Positions 54,001 to 61,900 of a DNA stretch of 64,000 nucleotides are shown here, piece after piece (the first letter of the stretch is position 1; the number at the start of each line of letters is the position of its first letter). Below the pieces are notes generated by a model that saw only the letters and a list, made by a program, of their open reading frames with translations, did not search any database and had not been told where the DNA came from. This DNA comes from Corticium candelabrum (lineage: Eukaryota > Porifera > Homoscleromorpha > Homosclerophorida > Plakinidae). The position numbers were made by a program, and so were the translations under genes. The DNA lies in the NCBI RefSeq assembly GCF_963422355.1, contig NC_085098.1, forward strand, positions 4,948,265-5,012,264, in the 5' to 3' direction.

Positions 54001-56834
54001 ATACTGGTTGCTCATTGAGAAGGTATATATATATATATAGCTTAATTGGCTATTTGAATCTAACAGGAATGTCTGGTCAGTCAGACAAAGCAATCTACCA
54101 CCGTTTGCTGACAGACACAGGTGTAAAGCTAATTTTGGTAAACTTTCGAAAATTTTCTGTGGAAACTCCTTCACCTGGAGCTCGTGATAAAGATATCAGG
54201 GATCAGAAAGAGATCGACGAGGGATGTCAGCAGATTGCCGACTATTTTGTGCACGTTGATCCTAACAACTTGAAGGAAACTCCGCGTCGACTAGCTGACT
54301 GCATCATGAAAGCAATGAGAGACTACTTGAAAATTCCTTTACAGACAGAAGAACATGATGCCAATCCGTTCTCCGTTTCTTCTCAGACGGTTCGAACCTT
54401 GAAACTTTGTGATGCAAAGGTAAGGGTCACTGTATGATGCAGCATAACGGTGTGCGCGTATAGACATCGATTTTGACTTTTCATTGTTTGTGTACAGACC
54501 TTTATGCAAAAGGCTTTAGAAGATTTGGACACATTCAAGGATGAGAGCACTGTGCGGCTCGCTGAAATGTATCGCACTCAGCGTACTCAACCAACAGTAG
54601 AAGACGAAAATCTTTCGGTCGTAGAATCCCCAGATGTATCGGTATCTTGCTATTATAGTTGGACGGTAAAGATAGAAATGACCAGAGTTAACGCTCGTGT
54701 ATTGTGTTTGTACAGACAATTGAAACTCAAATTGCAGAAGCTTCTCAATCTTTGCAAGCGATAGAAACTGTTGAAGACATTGAAGATTTAAGCCAACTGT
54801 GGAGAGACACCAGGCTGAAGATGTCGCCTTTAATCTACGTTAGAACGTCTTTTGTGTGTAGCTGTTTGTTGACGCAGTTATATCAACACTCTCTGCATTT
54901 AGGAGTTGGCTTCTGTGTTCAAAGACGTTCTCTTTAAGATGAACAAATTTACTAAATGGAAGCCGTCGTTGTCTGGTTCTTCTCTTCACACGCCATCTCT
55001 TCTCAAGTTTGTTCTGTCTAACTTTACTTATCGTCGAATATTTCAAAAGCGAACGGGAGGTGGAGTGTCAAGGTAATTTCATTGTATATATTTGTATTTT
55101 CTGACAGACTGTGTAATGTTGCGGCACTGCTTGGTGTTGCAAGTTGTTACGTAGTATGCAATAATTTTATCCTGTACAACGTGCTTTTAATGTCTCGCAA
55201 TCGTGGCTTTAATCTAATCGATGAATCTGAAGTTGAATATACAGTTAATAATATTAGTAATAGAAGAAACGAAGTCTTTTCACGTTTGTAATAGAACCCA
55301 CACGTGATTTGTGTGACGACGCTTGTTGTGACTGATCCCGATGCCGTTTGCATATTGAGGGTATCGTTGAACAGGCGAAATTTTTCAAATCGGGATTTGC
55401 TTCATTGGACAAAATACAGTAGAAGACAAATAATATAGTATCATAGCAGAATATATAGTATTATTAAATTTCCTATCTGTTTTCAGGTACAACATTGCTT
55501 TAGTAGTGGACGTCTCCAACTCTATGCAAGGATCATGTCTACGAGGCTCCGTACTTGCCACCTTAGCCATAGCCTCGGCTCTAGAAATATGTTCTATAGA
55601 TACATTTTGCGTGTTTGCCTTCGCAGATCGAGTAACTGCCATCAAGCCAATGGAGATGGAATGGGATGATCAATGCGTCTTCCGTCTTCTGGCAGCCGCC
55701 ACCAATACGGGCACGGCAAGCATTGACGCCGATTGTTTGCACGTCGTTCTGAGCTATCTGGAAACCATTCGAAACGGTTATCCCAAGTTTGTATTAATGT
55801 TTACCGACGGATTTGGATCTTGCGGCAACCGTCTACGCGAAGAACTGATTCGAGCATGGAAGTCGAACATTCAAGTAATCGGTATCGGACTCGGACTTGA
55901 GCAACCTGTAGTAGACAAGACCTACTATTCTTACGTTACAGCCGCTACCGCTTTTCACCTTCCCGAAGCTCTTAGATCGTACGCAATGGCAATTCCCGTC
56001 ACGTCGTCTGAAACGTGGTACGATGAGAAGAAAGCATTGGTTAGTCGTGACGCTGAACTGGAGAAGGAATGGAGTCTACACGAAAACAATAAGGTGTTCG
56101 ACAATCTTACTGAGGAATTAGGTGTACTTCATGAAGTGTACACGGAAACAACGACAAATCTAAGTGCAACAATGAAGCTGGATATATGTTATGTGATTGA
56201 TGGAACAGGTAGCATGTCATCATACATAAGTCAAGCTAAAAACTGGATTGTCACAATAACAAATGACATATCGAGTAAGATGAGCTCGGCAGGTAGAAGT
56301 GGTGACATTCAAGTTGCCTGCGTGCTTTATCGTTCAAGCTGTTGCAGTTCTGCTTCGTACGACAAACCGAATATATTCGACTTCATGCCTGCAAACCAGT
56401 TGGGAAGACGAATTTCTGCTGTGAATACTGGTGGAGGTTGTGGTCCAGCTGCTGATGTTATTGGTGGACTGAGGTGGGCACTTCAACAGAATTGGCGTCC
56501 AAATTCTAAGAAAATTCTTATCGAAATGGGAGACCAATGTCCCCACGGTTCTTACTGGAACAAATCTACTCGCAAACACGACCGCACCAGCTCTCAAATA
56601 GAAAGTGACAAGGCGGTCGTAAGAGAGATACGAAACAAGGAAATTAAATTCATGTTTTCAACTGTCGTGCCAGGAGTGCGTGATCTTCTCAGAAAAGGTC
56701 TCCGGGACAACTACAACGACTCGAAGAAAGGATACGAGTTGGAAGAATTGGACTTTTCAAGAGGAAACATCAAGGGTCCAGGAGAGGCGTTCAAGAAACT
56801 CATACTGGACAACGTCATTAAGGAAATATTATAG
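17794..56834 (+). CDS. Giant midasin-like six-AAA protein with ASH-like region and three VWA domains (~9,310 aa)
   Basis: Proposed exons: 17,794-18,071; 27,545-51,466; 51,709-52,038; 52,102-52,329; 52,743-53,312; 53,395-53,520; 53,590-53,742; 53,803-53,989; 54,067-54,419; 54,498-54,641; 54,716-54,838; 54,903-55,072; 55,487-56,834 (TAG). Every junction keeps phase, and all use GT-AG with only the donor at 53,521 (GTCGGT) weak. After correcting one missing base near 36,535 the frame runs to the end, giving about 9,310 codons. Order: N-terminal helical region (1-~900), AAA1-AAA6 (~930-3,400), helical linker (~3,400-6,100), ASH/HYDIN-like beta-sandwiches (~6,110-6,670), second helical region, acidic region (~7,930-8,067), helical exons, VWA1 (~8,486), VWA2 (~8,862) and VWA3 (~9,095). 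Six AAA modules, an acidic region and a C-terminal VWA are the plan of midasin, the nucleolar ribosome-assembly ATPase. This protein is about twice as long and adds two VWAs and the ASH region, so orthology is doubtful. Function unknown. Confidence 0.8.
18241..18509. mobile_element. Foldback element with internal ~19-bp tandem repeats
   Basis: The left end TACAGGGACTATTCTGTTCA is mirrored imperfectly by the right end near 18,475-18,509 (TTCCTGTA). A second, inner inverted pair contains GTTCACGCAATTTGAAC (about 18,312-18,328) and its reverse complement (about 18,435-18,452). The centre carries repeated CTGTTCACCGGGGACT units. No clear target duplication beyond TA. Confidence 0.65.
19192..19555 (+). 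repeat. Direct repeat, copy A (~350 bp, CpG-rich)
   Basis: A GC-rich segment repeated in the same orientation at 20,459-20,793 with scattered substitutions and small indels. Both contain ACGAGACTTTGGCGGCCTGA and share a long tail ending at GGCTCACCGGGC. A third partial copy lies at about 20,925-21,050. The pair could be LTRs of a small element or a segmental tandem duplication; no primer-binding site was recognised. Confidence 0.75.
20459..20793 (+). repeat. Direct repeat, copy B
   Basis: Partner of the repeat at 19,192-19,555, in the same orientation, about 1.27 kb downstream. It sits immediately before the DIRS-like relic. Confidence 0.75.
20900..24230 (-). mobile_element. DIRS-like retrotransposon relic (gag, RT, RNase H)
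   Basis: Minus-strand order is gag-like (24,207-23,213), RT (22,903-22,028), RNase H end (21,514-21,083). The gag-like part has LGTWVQCFAIYAAIV, DLMAYLRLVV, the GWLLYDTRFRQLAA segment in a shifted frame, and a Cys/His-rich CLRCN...CDACLD region. The RT shows RDYILHGLANSFRIG, GTLLAKLDIQSAYRHYPV, LPFGLKSAPKKFSAVADALL and catalytic HYLDDFL. The RNase H end has DTIADALSRDN. This combination is characteristic of DIRS/Ngaro-type elements. No tyrosine recombinase was seen, so the 3' part is missing or unrecognisable. Several frameshifts and stops show it is dead. It lies in intron 1 of the giant gene. Confidence 0.8.
24445..25086. mobile_element. MITE-like element with GTTTACACGAGC inverted ends
   Basis: The left end around 24,448-24,460 has CGTTTACACGAGC. 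The right end around 25,068-25,082 has its near complement, GCTCGTGTAAACAG. Inner regions rich in GGCTCGG-type motifs are also mirrored. Length is about 640 bp with no coding capacity. The target duplication is unclear, so no superfamily is assigned. Confidence 0.6.
25087..25958. other. Intron sequence, nothing recognised
   Basis: Part of giant-gene intron 1 between the MITE-like element and the Ty3-like relic. Short ORFs show no conserved motif. Confidence 0.4.
25959..26790 (-). mobile_element. Ty3/Gypsy-like reverse transcriptase relic
   Basis: Minus-strand fragments in RT order. NELHLDINSSIKPVQIPVR comes first, then LETHGVLGRMVKPTKWASVL (Ty3-type GII-P-SPWASP region, diverged). These are followed by IGSIHMSHVLTDKGITSHPK and LEAIHKMPKPTDV, matching the IGH-GI-PDP-K segment of the RT thumb. 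Frames are broken, the catalytic YVDD box was not found, and no LTR is visible, so this is an old fragment. Confidence 0.65.
27545..51466 (+). CDS. Giant gene exon 2, a 23.9-kb coding exon
   Basis: A single open frame from 27,545 to about 36,535, then the next frame to 51,466 where GTAAGT forms a strong donor. The length 23,922 nt leaves a remainder that one inserted base corrects, matching the frame change seen in AAA6. It encodes residues ~93-8,067. No stop occurs in the composite frame, and the residue composition stays protein-like throughout. Hidden in-frame introns cannot be excluded without transcripts. A coding exon of this size would be exceptional in any animal. Confidence 0.85.
33720..34380 (+). 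other. Acidic insertion in AAA4 with an internal duplication
   Basis: About 220 residues (2,152-2,372) between the degenerate Walker A and Walker B of AAA4, rich in Asp, Glu and Tyr. Two related blocks, YVDDDTDDYAPIEYFPDD and VDDTDDYASFEYFPDAG, recur about 44 residues apart and so look like an internal duplication. The region is probably disordered and may serve as a docking surface. Confidence 0.8.
36531..36540 (+). other. Apparent 1-nt deletion breaking AAA6
   Basis: The first frame gives Walker A of AAA6 (GPTCSRKTSLV) and then runs into a stop at 36,582-36,584. The next frame, open from 36,522 after a TAA, continues with CELSRLCCRKLHVIPLSEDT and DRLIGHWTPRR, the expected continuation of the same AAA fold. 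Adding one base at about 36,535 joins them without gap or overlap. It may be a sequencing or assembly indel, a real null allele, or recoding. Confidence 0.85.
37320..45600 (+). other. Helical linker region of the giant protein
   Basis: Residues ~3,350-6,110 are rich in Leu, Glu, Ser and Lys with no obvious domain. Predicted character by eye is long alpha-helical and coiled-coil-like, with many LxxL and ExxK spacings. Midasin also has a long helical linker between its AAA ring and its C-terminal VWA, so this could be the corresponding arm, though here it is longer. No membrane segment or signal peptide was seen. Confidence 0.6.
45600..47270 (+). other. ASH/HYDIN-like beta-sandwich region
   Basis: Residues ~6,110-6,670 change to a beta-rich pattern. 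Motifs include LKPSLNFFSLNLSSVV, ITLFNHSSIRSAQFQFES, LNVSPLCIDFGAISAGLGGG, FAVVRNNSDHN, then a KLTFKFPSGKVIETPIRGVI edge and VRVENRGLVSCKL. Alternating DFG/VxxG, a polar-Asn turn and a closing GxV strand are typical of the ASH/MSP/HYDIN immunoglobulin-like fold, found mainly in ciliary, centrosomal and membrane-contact proteins. Two to four tandem domains are plausible. The call is by pattern only. Confidence 0.55.
47270..51466 (+). other. Helical repeat-like region and acidic region
   Basis: Residues ~6,670-7,930 look like a helical, possibly ARM/HEAT-type solenoid, with many Leu-rich helices of 15-20 residues. Residues ~7,930-8,067 are Asp, Glu and Ser rich, including SSSSSFETTRLSDRPSDKSE and DDISSLDELELNVDDYTDSE. 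An acidic segment just before the C-terminal region is also found in midasin, where it is long and disordered. Confidence 0.55.
51709..53520 (+). CDS. Giant gene exons 3-6, pre-VWA helical region
   Basis: Exons 51,709-52,038, 52,102-52,329, 52,743-53,312 and 53,395-53,520 all begin and end in phase 0. They encode residues 8,068-8,485. The first is helical (VIIRKNLPRVGFKDFCKADI...). The third begins DISRDQVQDMVESIIAAERS and is basic and Ser-rich, with a helix EVQRLLENVDLGEQ. Acceptors are good (TTTCGCAG, TTTGTAG, ACATTTCAG, TGTTTCAG). The last donor, GTCGGT at 53,521, is non-consensus but is the only one near that keeps phase 0 with the VWA exon. Confidence 0.75.
53590..54419 (+). CDS. Giant gene exons 7-9, VWA domain 1
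   Basis: Exons 53,590-53,742, 53,803-53,989 and 54,067-54,419. The domain opens EFVFCIDNSGSMGGKK, a full MIDAS motif DxSxS, followed by FGVMRFGG. The exon junction reconstitutes IVLLSDGMSGQSDK (SDG, the third MIDAS loop) and then KLILVNFRKF. This VWA is at the position of the midasin MIDAS domain, which in midasin contacts assembly-factor partners. All three exons show the phase pattern 0, 0-1, 1-0. Confidence 0.85.
54498..55072 (+). CDS. Giant gene exons 10-12, spacer between VWA1 and VWA2
   Basis: Exons 54,498-54,641, 54,716-54,838 and 54,903-55,072. They encode a helical spacer beginning TFMQKALEDLDTFKDESTV, then ETQIAEASQSLQAIETVED, then a basic stretch ending KRTGGGVSR. Splice phases are 0, 0 and 2, and the last joins with the G at 55,487 to give an Arg codon. 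Donors GTATCT (54,642) and GTTAGA (54,839) are moderate. Confidence 0.7.
55487..56834 (+). CDS. Giant gene last exon, VWA domains 2 and 3
   Basis: VWA2 starts YNIALVVDVSNSMQG (MIDAS DVSNS, residue 8,870), has NTGTAS and LMFTDGFGS, and ends near the AMAIPVTS segment. VWA3 begins KLDICYVIDGTGSMSSYISQ (D at about 9,100) with a TGGGCGPAADVIGGL loop and IEMGDQCPHGSYW. This is the pattern of the VWA domain in alpha-kinase VwkA-type proteins (DxTGSM, TGGG...DV.G, DAPCHG). No kinase domain follows; the protein ends KKLILDNVIKEIL and a TAG stop at 56,832-56,834. Confidence 0.85.
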
Positions 56835-57041
56835 ACTGACAAACAATGTTTGACTCGTGGTACTTTGAGTTTTTACATTTTAGTAACAGCCGTTGGCTAG
56901 GCTCTCGCAAATTGATATGGCTGTGTTGCTTGAATACATGATTCTCAGTTAGTTGCATTGTGTTTCTGTTTTCGTAGGTTAGTAGTGTTTTCTTGATTGT
57001 ACTGCTGAATGTTGCGCTGATGTATTGCTAAGTGTGGCACT

Positions 57042-57047
57042 AATAAA
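57042..57047 (+). terminator. Polyadenylation signal of the giant gene
   Basis: AATAAA about 210 bp after the stop codon and about 80 bp before the adjacent repeat element. It is the first canonical signal downstream. Confidence 0.6.
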
Positions 57048-57269
57048 AACGTAGATGTTGACGCTCTATATCAACAGTAGTAATTATAAACAGCAACTGC
57101 CCAAGCAGCTGCAGCATGCATGTGTACCGATGTCATAGGGAATTTGACATTCCCAGTTTGTTGCATCCCCGAGCCGTATTCACTAGGGAATTTGGTATCC
57201 CCGAGCCATATTCTCTGAGGGTCTGAGGCACCCCTCTTGGCATCCCTTGGGGAATTTGGTATCCTCTAC

Positions 57270-57795
57270 CATCATGTAGGTAAATGATCAGTCGGCCGAC
57301 GAACTACCGGTGCACTTCCAAGAAGTAATTGTGCGATAATGCTAGACGATCATGTGCCACTATGCTGTAGAGTTCACGAACTTTCGGTGATGTCATTGTT
57401 TTTAGTACGAAACACCGACTAGCCCGTGCCATGCACAAGTTCTCGTACGAGATAATTCCAGTGCCGTCTAGCTGTGTCACGTCTGGATTGTCTCTCATCA
57501 TTTTCAATTAGTTCTACCATTCTAGGAAGTGTTGCAGAAACCGAGAGAAGCATATTACGCGGTCTGAACTGTAGAAAGTCTAGGTGGAAGAAGTGACGTC
57601 TGCCGGCTGTGCGTAGGCTGTATGTTGATCTTTGCGTCATCATTTAGGTTAAATGGTGTCTGGTATTAGAATGACATCACCATGAGGTCGTGAACTCTGT
57701 TGCACTGGCACATGACCGTATAGCGTCGCCTCGCTATGACTCATTGGAAGTTCACGGGTAGTTCGTCAGCCGACTGATCGTTTAGCTACATGATG
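57270..57795. mobile_element. Inner 526-bp element with ~50-bp TIRs
   Basis: CATCATGTAGG...GATCAGTCGGC...CGACGAACTACC at 57,270-57,320 is matched in reverse complement at 57,745-57,795 with only a few mismatches. No coding sequence and no clear target duplication. It lies between the left repeat array and the Ulp1-like fragment, and may have removed or replaced the peptidase N-terminal half. Confidence 0.75.
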
Positions 57796-57845
57796 CATTA
57801 AAACCCAACGCATATATATAGCCATGCATAGCCCTGGACGGCTAA

Positions 57846-58358
57846 TCAATTGTAGCTCTGAACACACAATGGAGTCAACTCAGTTCGTCTCTTTGTCGTC
57901 AACTCGCAGTAATATATAAGACTGTAGTAATGGATCAAAACAACGAAAATGGTAAAGATGAATGTGGTCTCATTTGCTTAAACATTGAATTGCCGTACGT
58001 TCAACAGCACAGGGGAAGCTTTGACTGTGGTGTGTTTGCTATTGCTTTTGCTGTACATTTAGCTCTAGGAGATGATGTAGCAAGCCTGAAATTCGACCAA
58101 CCACGAATGAGGGAGCATCTGTACAAATGCTTGCATCAGAAGAAAATGACAGGTTTTCCGCAATGCGCCCAAACAACTGCTAGACGCACTCCTAGACTTC
58201 GCCGTACCTACATAGAAATTTGCCGCAACTGTTTCATGCCAGAAGAATGCGATGATACCGTGCGGTGTCAAAATTGTGAGGACTGGTTTCACGTTGGTTG
58301 TCTTCAACATGATCTACCACAACAAAGTGACAAATGGCGCTGTGACAACTGTTTCTAA
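57846..58358 (+). pseudogene. Truncated Ulp1/SENP-like peptidase with C-terminal PHD finger
   Basis: An open frame from about 57,846 gives SSSLCRQLAVIYKT, then PYVQQHRGSFDCGVFAIAFA, which contains the Gln and the catalytic Cys of C48 peptidases. It continues to LKFDQPRMREHLYKCL and then CRNCFMPEEC...RCQNCEDWFHVGCL...WRCDNCF, a C4HC3 PHD finger. The upstream catalytic His and Asp are absent, so the protein is truncated and presumably inactive. The ATG at 57,930 falls inside the conserved region and is unlikely to be the true start. A poly-A signal AATAAA lies near 58,513. Confidence 0.75.
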
Positions 58359-58564
58359 GAACGCTGTAACTACAGTAGACGATAAAGAGTCACTTGCTTT
58401 AACGAATTTAATTAAAATAGATGTTTTCAGTCGCAAATTTAATTAGACTACAAACACGCAATTTGTAACATGTCAATTTGTTAGAAATTTAGCACAAAAA
58501 CGCAAACTGTAAAATAAAGTTTAAAGTGTCACAATTTTAGATATGCGAATTCTCATAATAAGTA

Positions 58565-58935
58565 CGGCGCAGGAATGTCAAATTCTCTAAAAATACGTCT
58601 TGAGAGATGCCAAATTCCCTAGGAACCACGGCTCGGGGATGCCAAATTCCCTAGGTAATACTGCTGGGGGAACGCCAAATTCCCTAGGAAATATGGCTCG
58701 GGGATGCCAAATTCCCTAGGAAATACGGCTTGTGATGTCAAATTCTCTAGAAAATGCCGCTCGGGCATGCCAAATTCTCTAGGAAATGCGACTCGGAGAT
58801 GCCAAATTTCCTGGGATTCCAAATTCCCTAGGATATACGGTCCGGGGATGCAAAATGTCCCGAAGGGATACCTTCCCTAGTGAATATGGCTCGGGGATAC
58901 CAAATTCCCGGAGATGCCAAATTTTCTATGACACC
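58565..58935 (+). repeat. ~34-bp tandem repeat array, right arm
   Basis: About eleven diverged units based on GCCAAATTCCCTAGG with a GCTCGGGGAT segment. Orientation is opposite to the left arm at 57,137-57,268. Confidence 0.85.
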
Positions 58936-58939
58936 GGTA

Positions 58940-59422
58940 TGTAGTATCGGACTATCTACTATACATTGTTCTGGCTAGTTGACATTGTACAATTGAGATG
59001 TCGAGTGAATTGATTAGTCTTCATATTGAACTGTGTTAATTAATTAAATAATACTAAACCAATTGAGTTATCCTAGATTGGCAGCATTCAACCTGTAGAC
59101 GTAGGTACTACATGCCGTCGTTCATTGCGTATCACGTCGCAGGAGACAATACCACAACAGCATGTACTTTCAAAGCTAGGAATCGTCAACACAATTAAAA
59201 ACGTAAGTACTACAATTTGCTCAAAGTCAATGGTAGATTAGCATTTATAGTTAACTACGTTTCTTTGGTAAATGTGTAGACGCGTGGCCACACCCAGTCT
59301 CTCTCCGCCCTCGTCATTCTCCGGATTGTTGCAAAGATTGTCAATCCGGGGAATGACCAAGGCGGGTCAAGTTAGCGTATTCCGTAGATATGTAGTTTAT
59401 AATTTAGTCTCCGCAAAAGGAC
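58940..59422. other. Intergenic AT-rich sequence, nothing recognised
   Basis: No supported exon. A short inverted pair, CATTCTCCGGATTG...CAATCCGGGGAATG, lies at about 59,313-59,354. Confidence 0.4.
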
Positions 59423-59850
59423 ATGACGGTAAGTCTAGAAGTCGAAGTCGCTTTGAAAATTGAACAGCGTTTTCGATCATCAGACAGCAAAGACTCTTTC
59501 ATTTCGGGAGTCATTGACGACGCAGTTACAGCGTCCAGGTCAAGCCTCTCACCCTCTCTGAGACCGTAAGGGCTAGCGGATGAATTACGCTTTGATCTAG
59601 CACAAGCGGGAGGTCTCTCTTTGAATGAAAAGCACACCAAAGCATTGGAGGCGTTACGAAAATTAGTAATAAAAACTCTCAAGTGGCAGGAGGTGCATGA
59701 TGCAAGTTGAAATTTGTTGGGAATTGAAAATGAGTGTGTGTTGTGTTATTTGCTTGATTTTTAGGCTCACGAGTTGAAAGGTAGTGCTTTGGAGGGAGTG
59801 GGTCAAAGGCTTATTTGTCGTCGTTGGCGGGCACCAGAGAACAACTGAAT
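59423..59850 (+). pseudogene. Unrecognised ORF with an in-frame stop
   Basis: The frame from ATG 59,423 reads MTVSLEVEVALKIEQRF and on to SLSPSLRP, then hits TAA at 59,567-59,569. The same frame then continues with protein-like sequence, GLADELRFDLAQAGGLSLNE and KALEALRKLVIKTLKWQE, up to about 59,692. A phase-0 exon at 59,765 would add AHELKGSALEGVGQRLICRR and a stop. The stop could be a nonsense mutation, or GTAAGG at 59,566 may be a real donor. I do not recognise the protein. Confidence 0.45.
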
Positions 59851-59891
59851 AAGGTGATAGACGTGCTCTACTAATTCTGTCAGCTGCCTGA

Positions 59892-60039
59892 TTGTTTGTT
59901 TGTTTGTTTGTTTGTTTGTATCTCTTGTCTAGTTGTTCTTTTTGTTTGTCTGTTTGTATCTCTTGTCTAGTTGTCTGTTTTGTTTGTCTGTCTGTCTGTC
60001 TGTCGACTGTTTGGTCTGTCTGTCTGTCTGTCTGTCTGT

Positions 60040-60082
<43 letters not shown>

Positions 60083-60085
60083 TCT
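59892..60085. repeat. Compound microsatellite (TTTG)n-(TCTG)n-(GGCT)n
   Basis: Successive tetranucleotide runs. The Cys/Leu/Val and Trp-Leu-Ala-Gly ORFs here are artefacts. Confidence 0.95.
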
Positions 60086-60225
60086 ATCCAATACATTATT
60101 TTCAACATTGAAATCTACATTCAACACAGCTAAGCAACTCTACTGTGTCAATCGCGCAAATCTCTACCAAACGAAAACTCTACAAAAACCAGCCCTATAT
60201 AGGGCTGTACAGTAAAGCGCATTAA

Positions 60226-61900
60226 TTAATTGTGTATATTGTTCATTCTCTTGACTTTCCTTGTAAGTTTCAGTAACCGACTGGAAATCACTCTAGCGTT
60301 ACATTGTTGTAACTGAACTGATAAACGTCGTCTCCAATATGTTGTAAAATTGGATGCATTCTGACGAACGTCCTCATCATAAGACATGAGAGAAAGAGTC
60401 TTTAAAAACTGTTGGGCCTCATCACCCCATCTGCCATAATGTTCAAATACCAAAGGGATTGCTGTCGGTGCATATCCTCCTGGTAGTAGTTGGGAGTCAT
60501 ACTTTGTATGTTTAATCTTTTCTCTTCTGGATGCCACAGCCCCATCAATATAAGCAGCTTTAGATAGGATATCTTTGCTGAATGGATGTGATAGAGCAAT
60601 GTCTAATTCTGCTGCTGGCATGCAGAATGATTCCGCAACGTAGATGTCTGGCCTTTCACTGGAAGTGGTGTAGCGATGTTTAGGCTCAATGTAGTACGAT
60701 ACATGTAGCTGGCTGAGACAATCTGCTCACACAGAAACCATACAGTTGTGAGACCACACTGGTCCACCTCCAACTTTACAAGTCAACAGATGATACCCTT
60801 CTCTATCGATTGTTTTTCCACATTCACATTCGCATTGATCTGCCAAGCGAAAATTTCCAGGTAAGATTGTGAGATTCTGGGGTGATGGAATGGTATTTAG
60901 CCAAGAGCCTGCACCTTTTCCTTGCAAGGAACGTAATCATGCCGAATCCTTTCCAGATTCTTTATCCAATAAAATATATACTTGAGCTTTCATGACCTTA
61001 TCTATCAGATGATGCTGCAGACGCTTAGTATTAGACAATAGATCATTCATTGATTAATCAGGATCTAAACATTCATGAAGAATGTGGCCTACGGAATTTT
61101 CAGAACTCTTTGAGGATAACAAAACATCAATCTGAGGTTCTAAAGCTGCGAAGCGTTTTGGCAGCTCATGCACAGAATGAGCCTACGAGGACACAAAAAT
61201 CAAGTTTGATAAGGGCAGAAATTTGTAACAAATTTGAAAACGTGGAGCGAGATAGATGATCATGAAGAACTGCTGCAGCTTGCATACTTTTGAGTTTGAC
61301 TCTACGAGATAAGTAAAACATTCTTGGTAAGTGACAGAATCTTATCAATAACGTTTTGCAATAGTAACACATGCTGTAAAATGAAATCTCTTTCCAATAG
61401 GAATTCCCAGAATAGATATTCCTTTAGTTTTGATAGGAATAGATGTATGTGACTTGATCTCGACAGATGAAGGGTTCTAAGTTTCACACTAGAAGTCCTG
61501 AATGTCCAAACCAATATTATGGAACATAGGTTTCGAGTCTCCAAAGGCTGCCAAGACATTATCAGAAGGGCCTACCAGAAATACATCATCTAGATATGCC
61601 AAGACCACTACACAAGGATGATTATCCTGCAATTTGGTCAACAATTCCTGAATTGCAGTAGCTGGACCCAAAGGATCCCCTTGATGTATGCCTTCTTCAG
61701 AAGACAGCATGACAGGACTGTCTCCTTGCAAGTAGATAAGGGGACCAAAGCCTGCGTACAGTTGGTTGATATGGGGAAACATCTCAGGAAAGTGTTTTGA
61801 GACCTGAGTAAGTAGATGAGACCTATTAACAGAATTAAAGGCATTCTTTCTGTCTCTGAGTTAATACATATTTTTTCAAACATTGAACTATTATACACCA
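60226..61900 (-). mobile_element. RLE-type non-LTR retrotransposon relic
   Basis: Minus-strand order: an RT fragment (61,782-61,489) with LSSEEGIHQGDPLGPATAIQ and the catalytic VVVLAYLDDVFLVG. Next comes a zinc and endonuclease part (60,927-60,226) with GKGAGSWLNTIPS, CECECGKTIDREGYHLLTCK, GGGPVWSHN, then SHPFSKDILSKAAYIDGA, KIKHTKYDSQ and a WRRRLSVQLQQCNARVI end. This is the RT plus restriction-like endonuclease plan of R2/CRE-type elements. Frames are broken in several places, and the region between 61,489 and 60,927 is not coding as it stands. Confidence 0.75.

Larger units (their letters stand above)
57123..58939 (+). mobile_element. ~1.8-kb DNA element bounded by inverted ~34-bp repeat arrays
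   Basis: The left end TACCGATGTCATAGGGAATT is mirrored by the right end at about 58,910-58,939, which on the minus strand begins TACCGGTGTCATAGAAAATT. Inside each end are arrays of a unit containing GATGCCAAATTCCCTAGG and a GGCTCGGGG segment, in opposite orientations (57,137-57,268 and about 58,565-58,930). Between them lie an inner TIR element and a Ulp1/PHD gene fragment. Ulp1-type peptidases are carried by several DNA transposon groups. No transposase is seen. Confidence 0.65.

Noticed and set aside
27545..56834. RNF213-like (mysterin) identity
   Set aside because: RNF213 also has six AAA modules but carries a RING finger and no VWA domain. No RING is visible here, and Walker B-NLAS motifs plus VWA domains favour the midasin type.
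27545..56834. True midasin orthologue
   Set aside because: Not excluded, but length, the ASH-like region, three VWAs and the pattern of degenerate AAA sites differ. Described as midasin-like.
58601..58935. A CRISPR-like array
   Set aside because: The units are contiguous and diverged without unique spacers, and the DNA is eukaryotic; they are terminal tandem repeats of a mobile element.
59892..60215. ORFs with Trp-Leu-Ala-Gly and Cys-Leu-Ser-Val repeats
   Set aside because: They are translations of tetranucleotide microsatellites with no conserved protein features.
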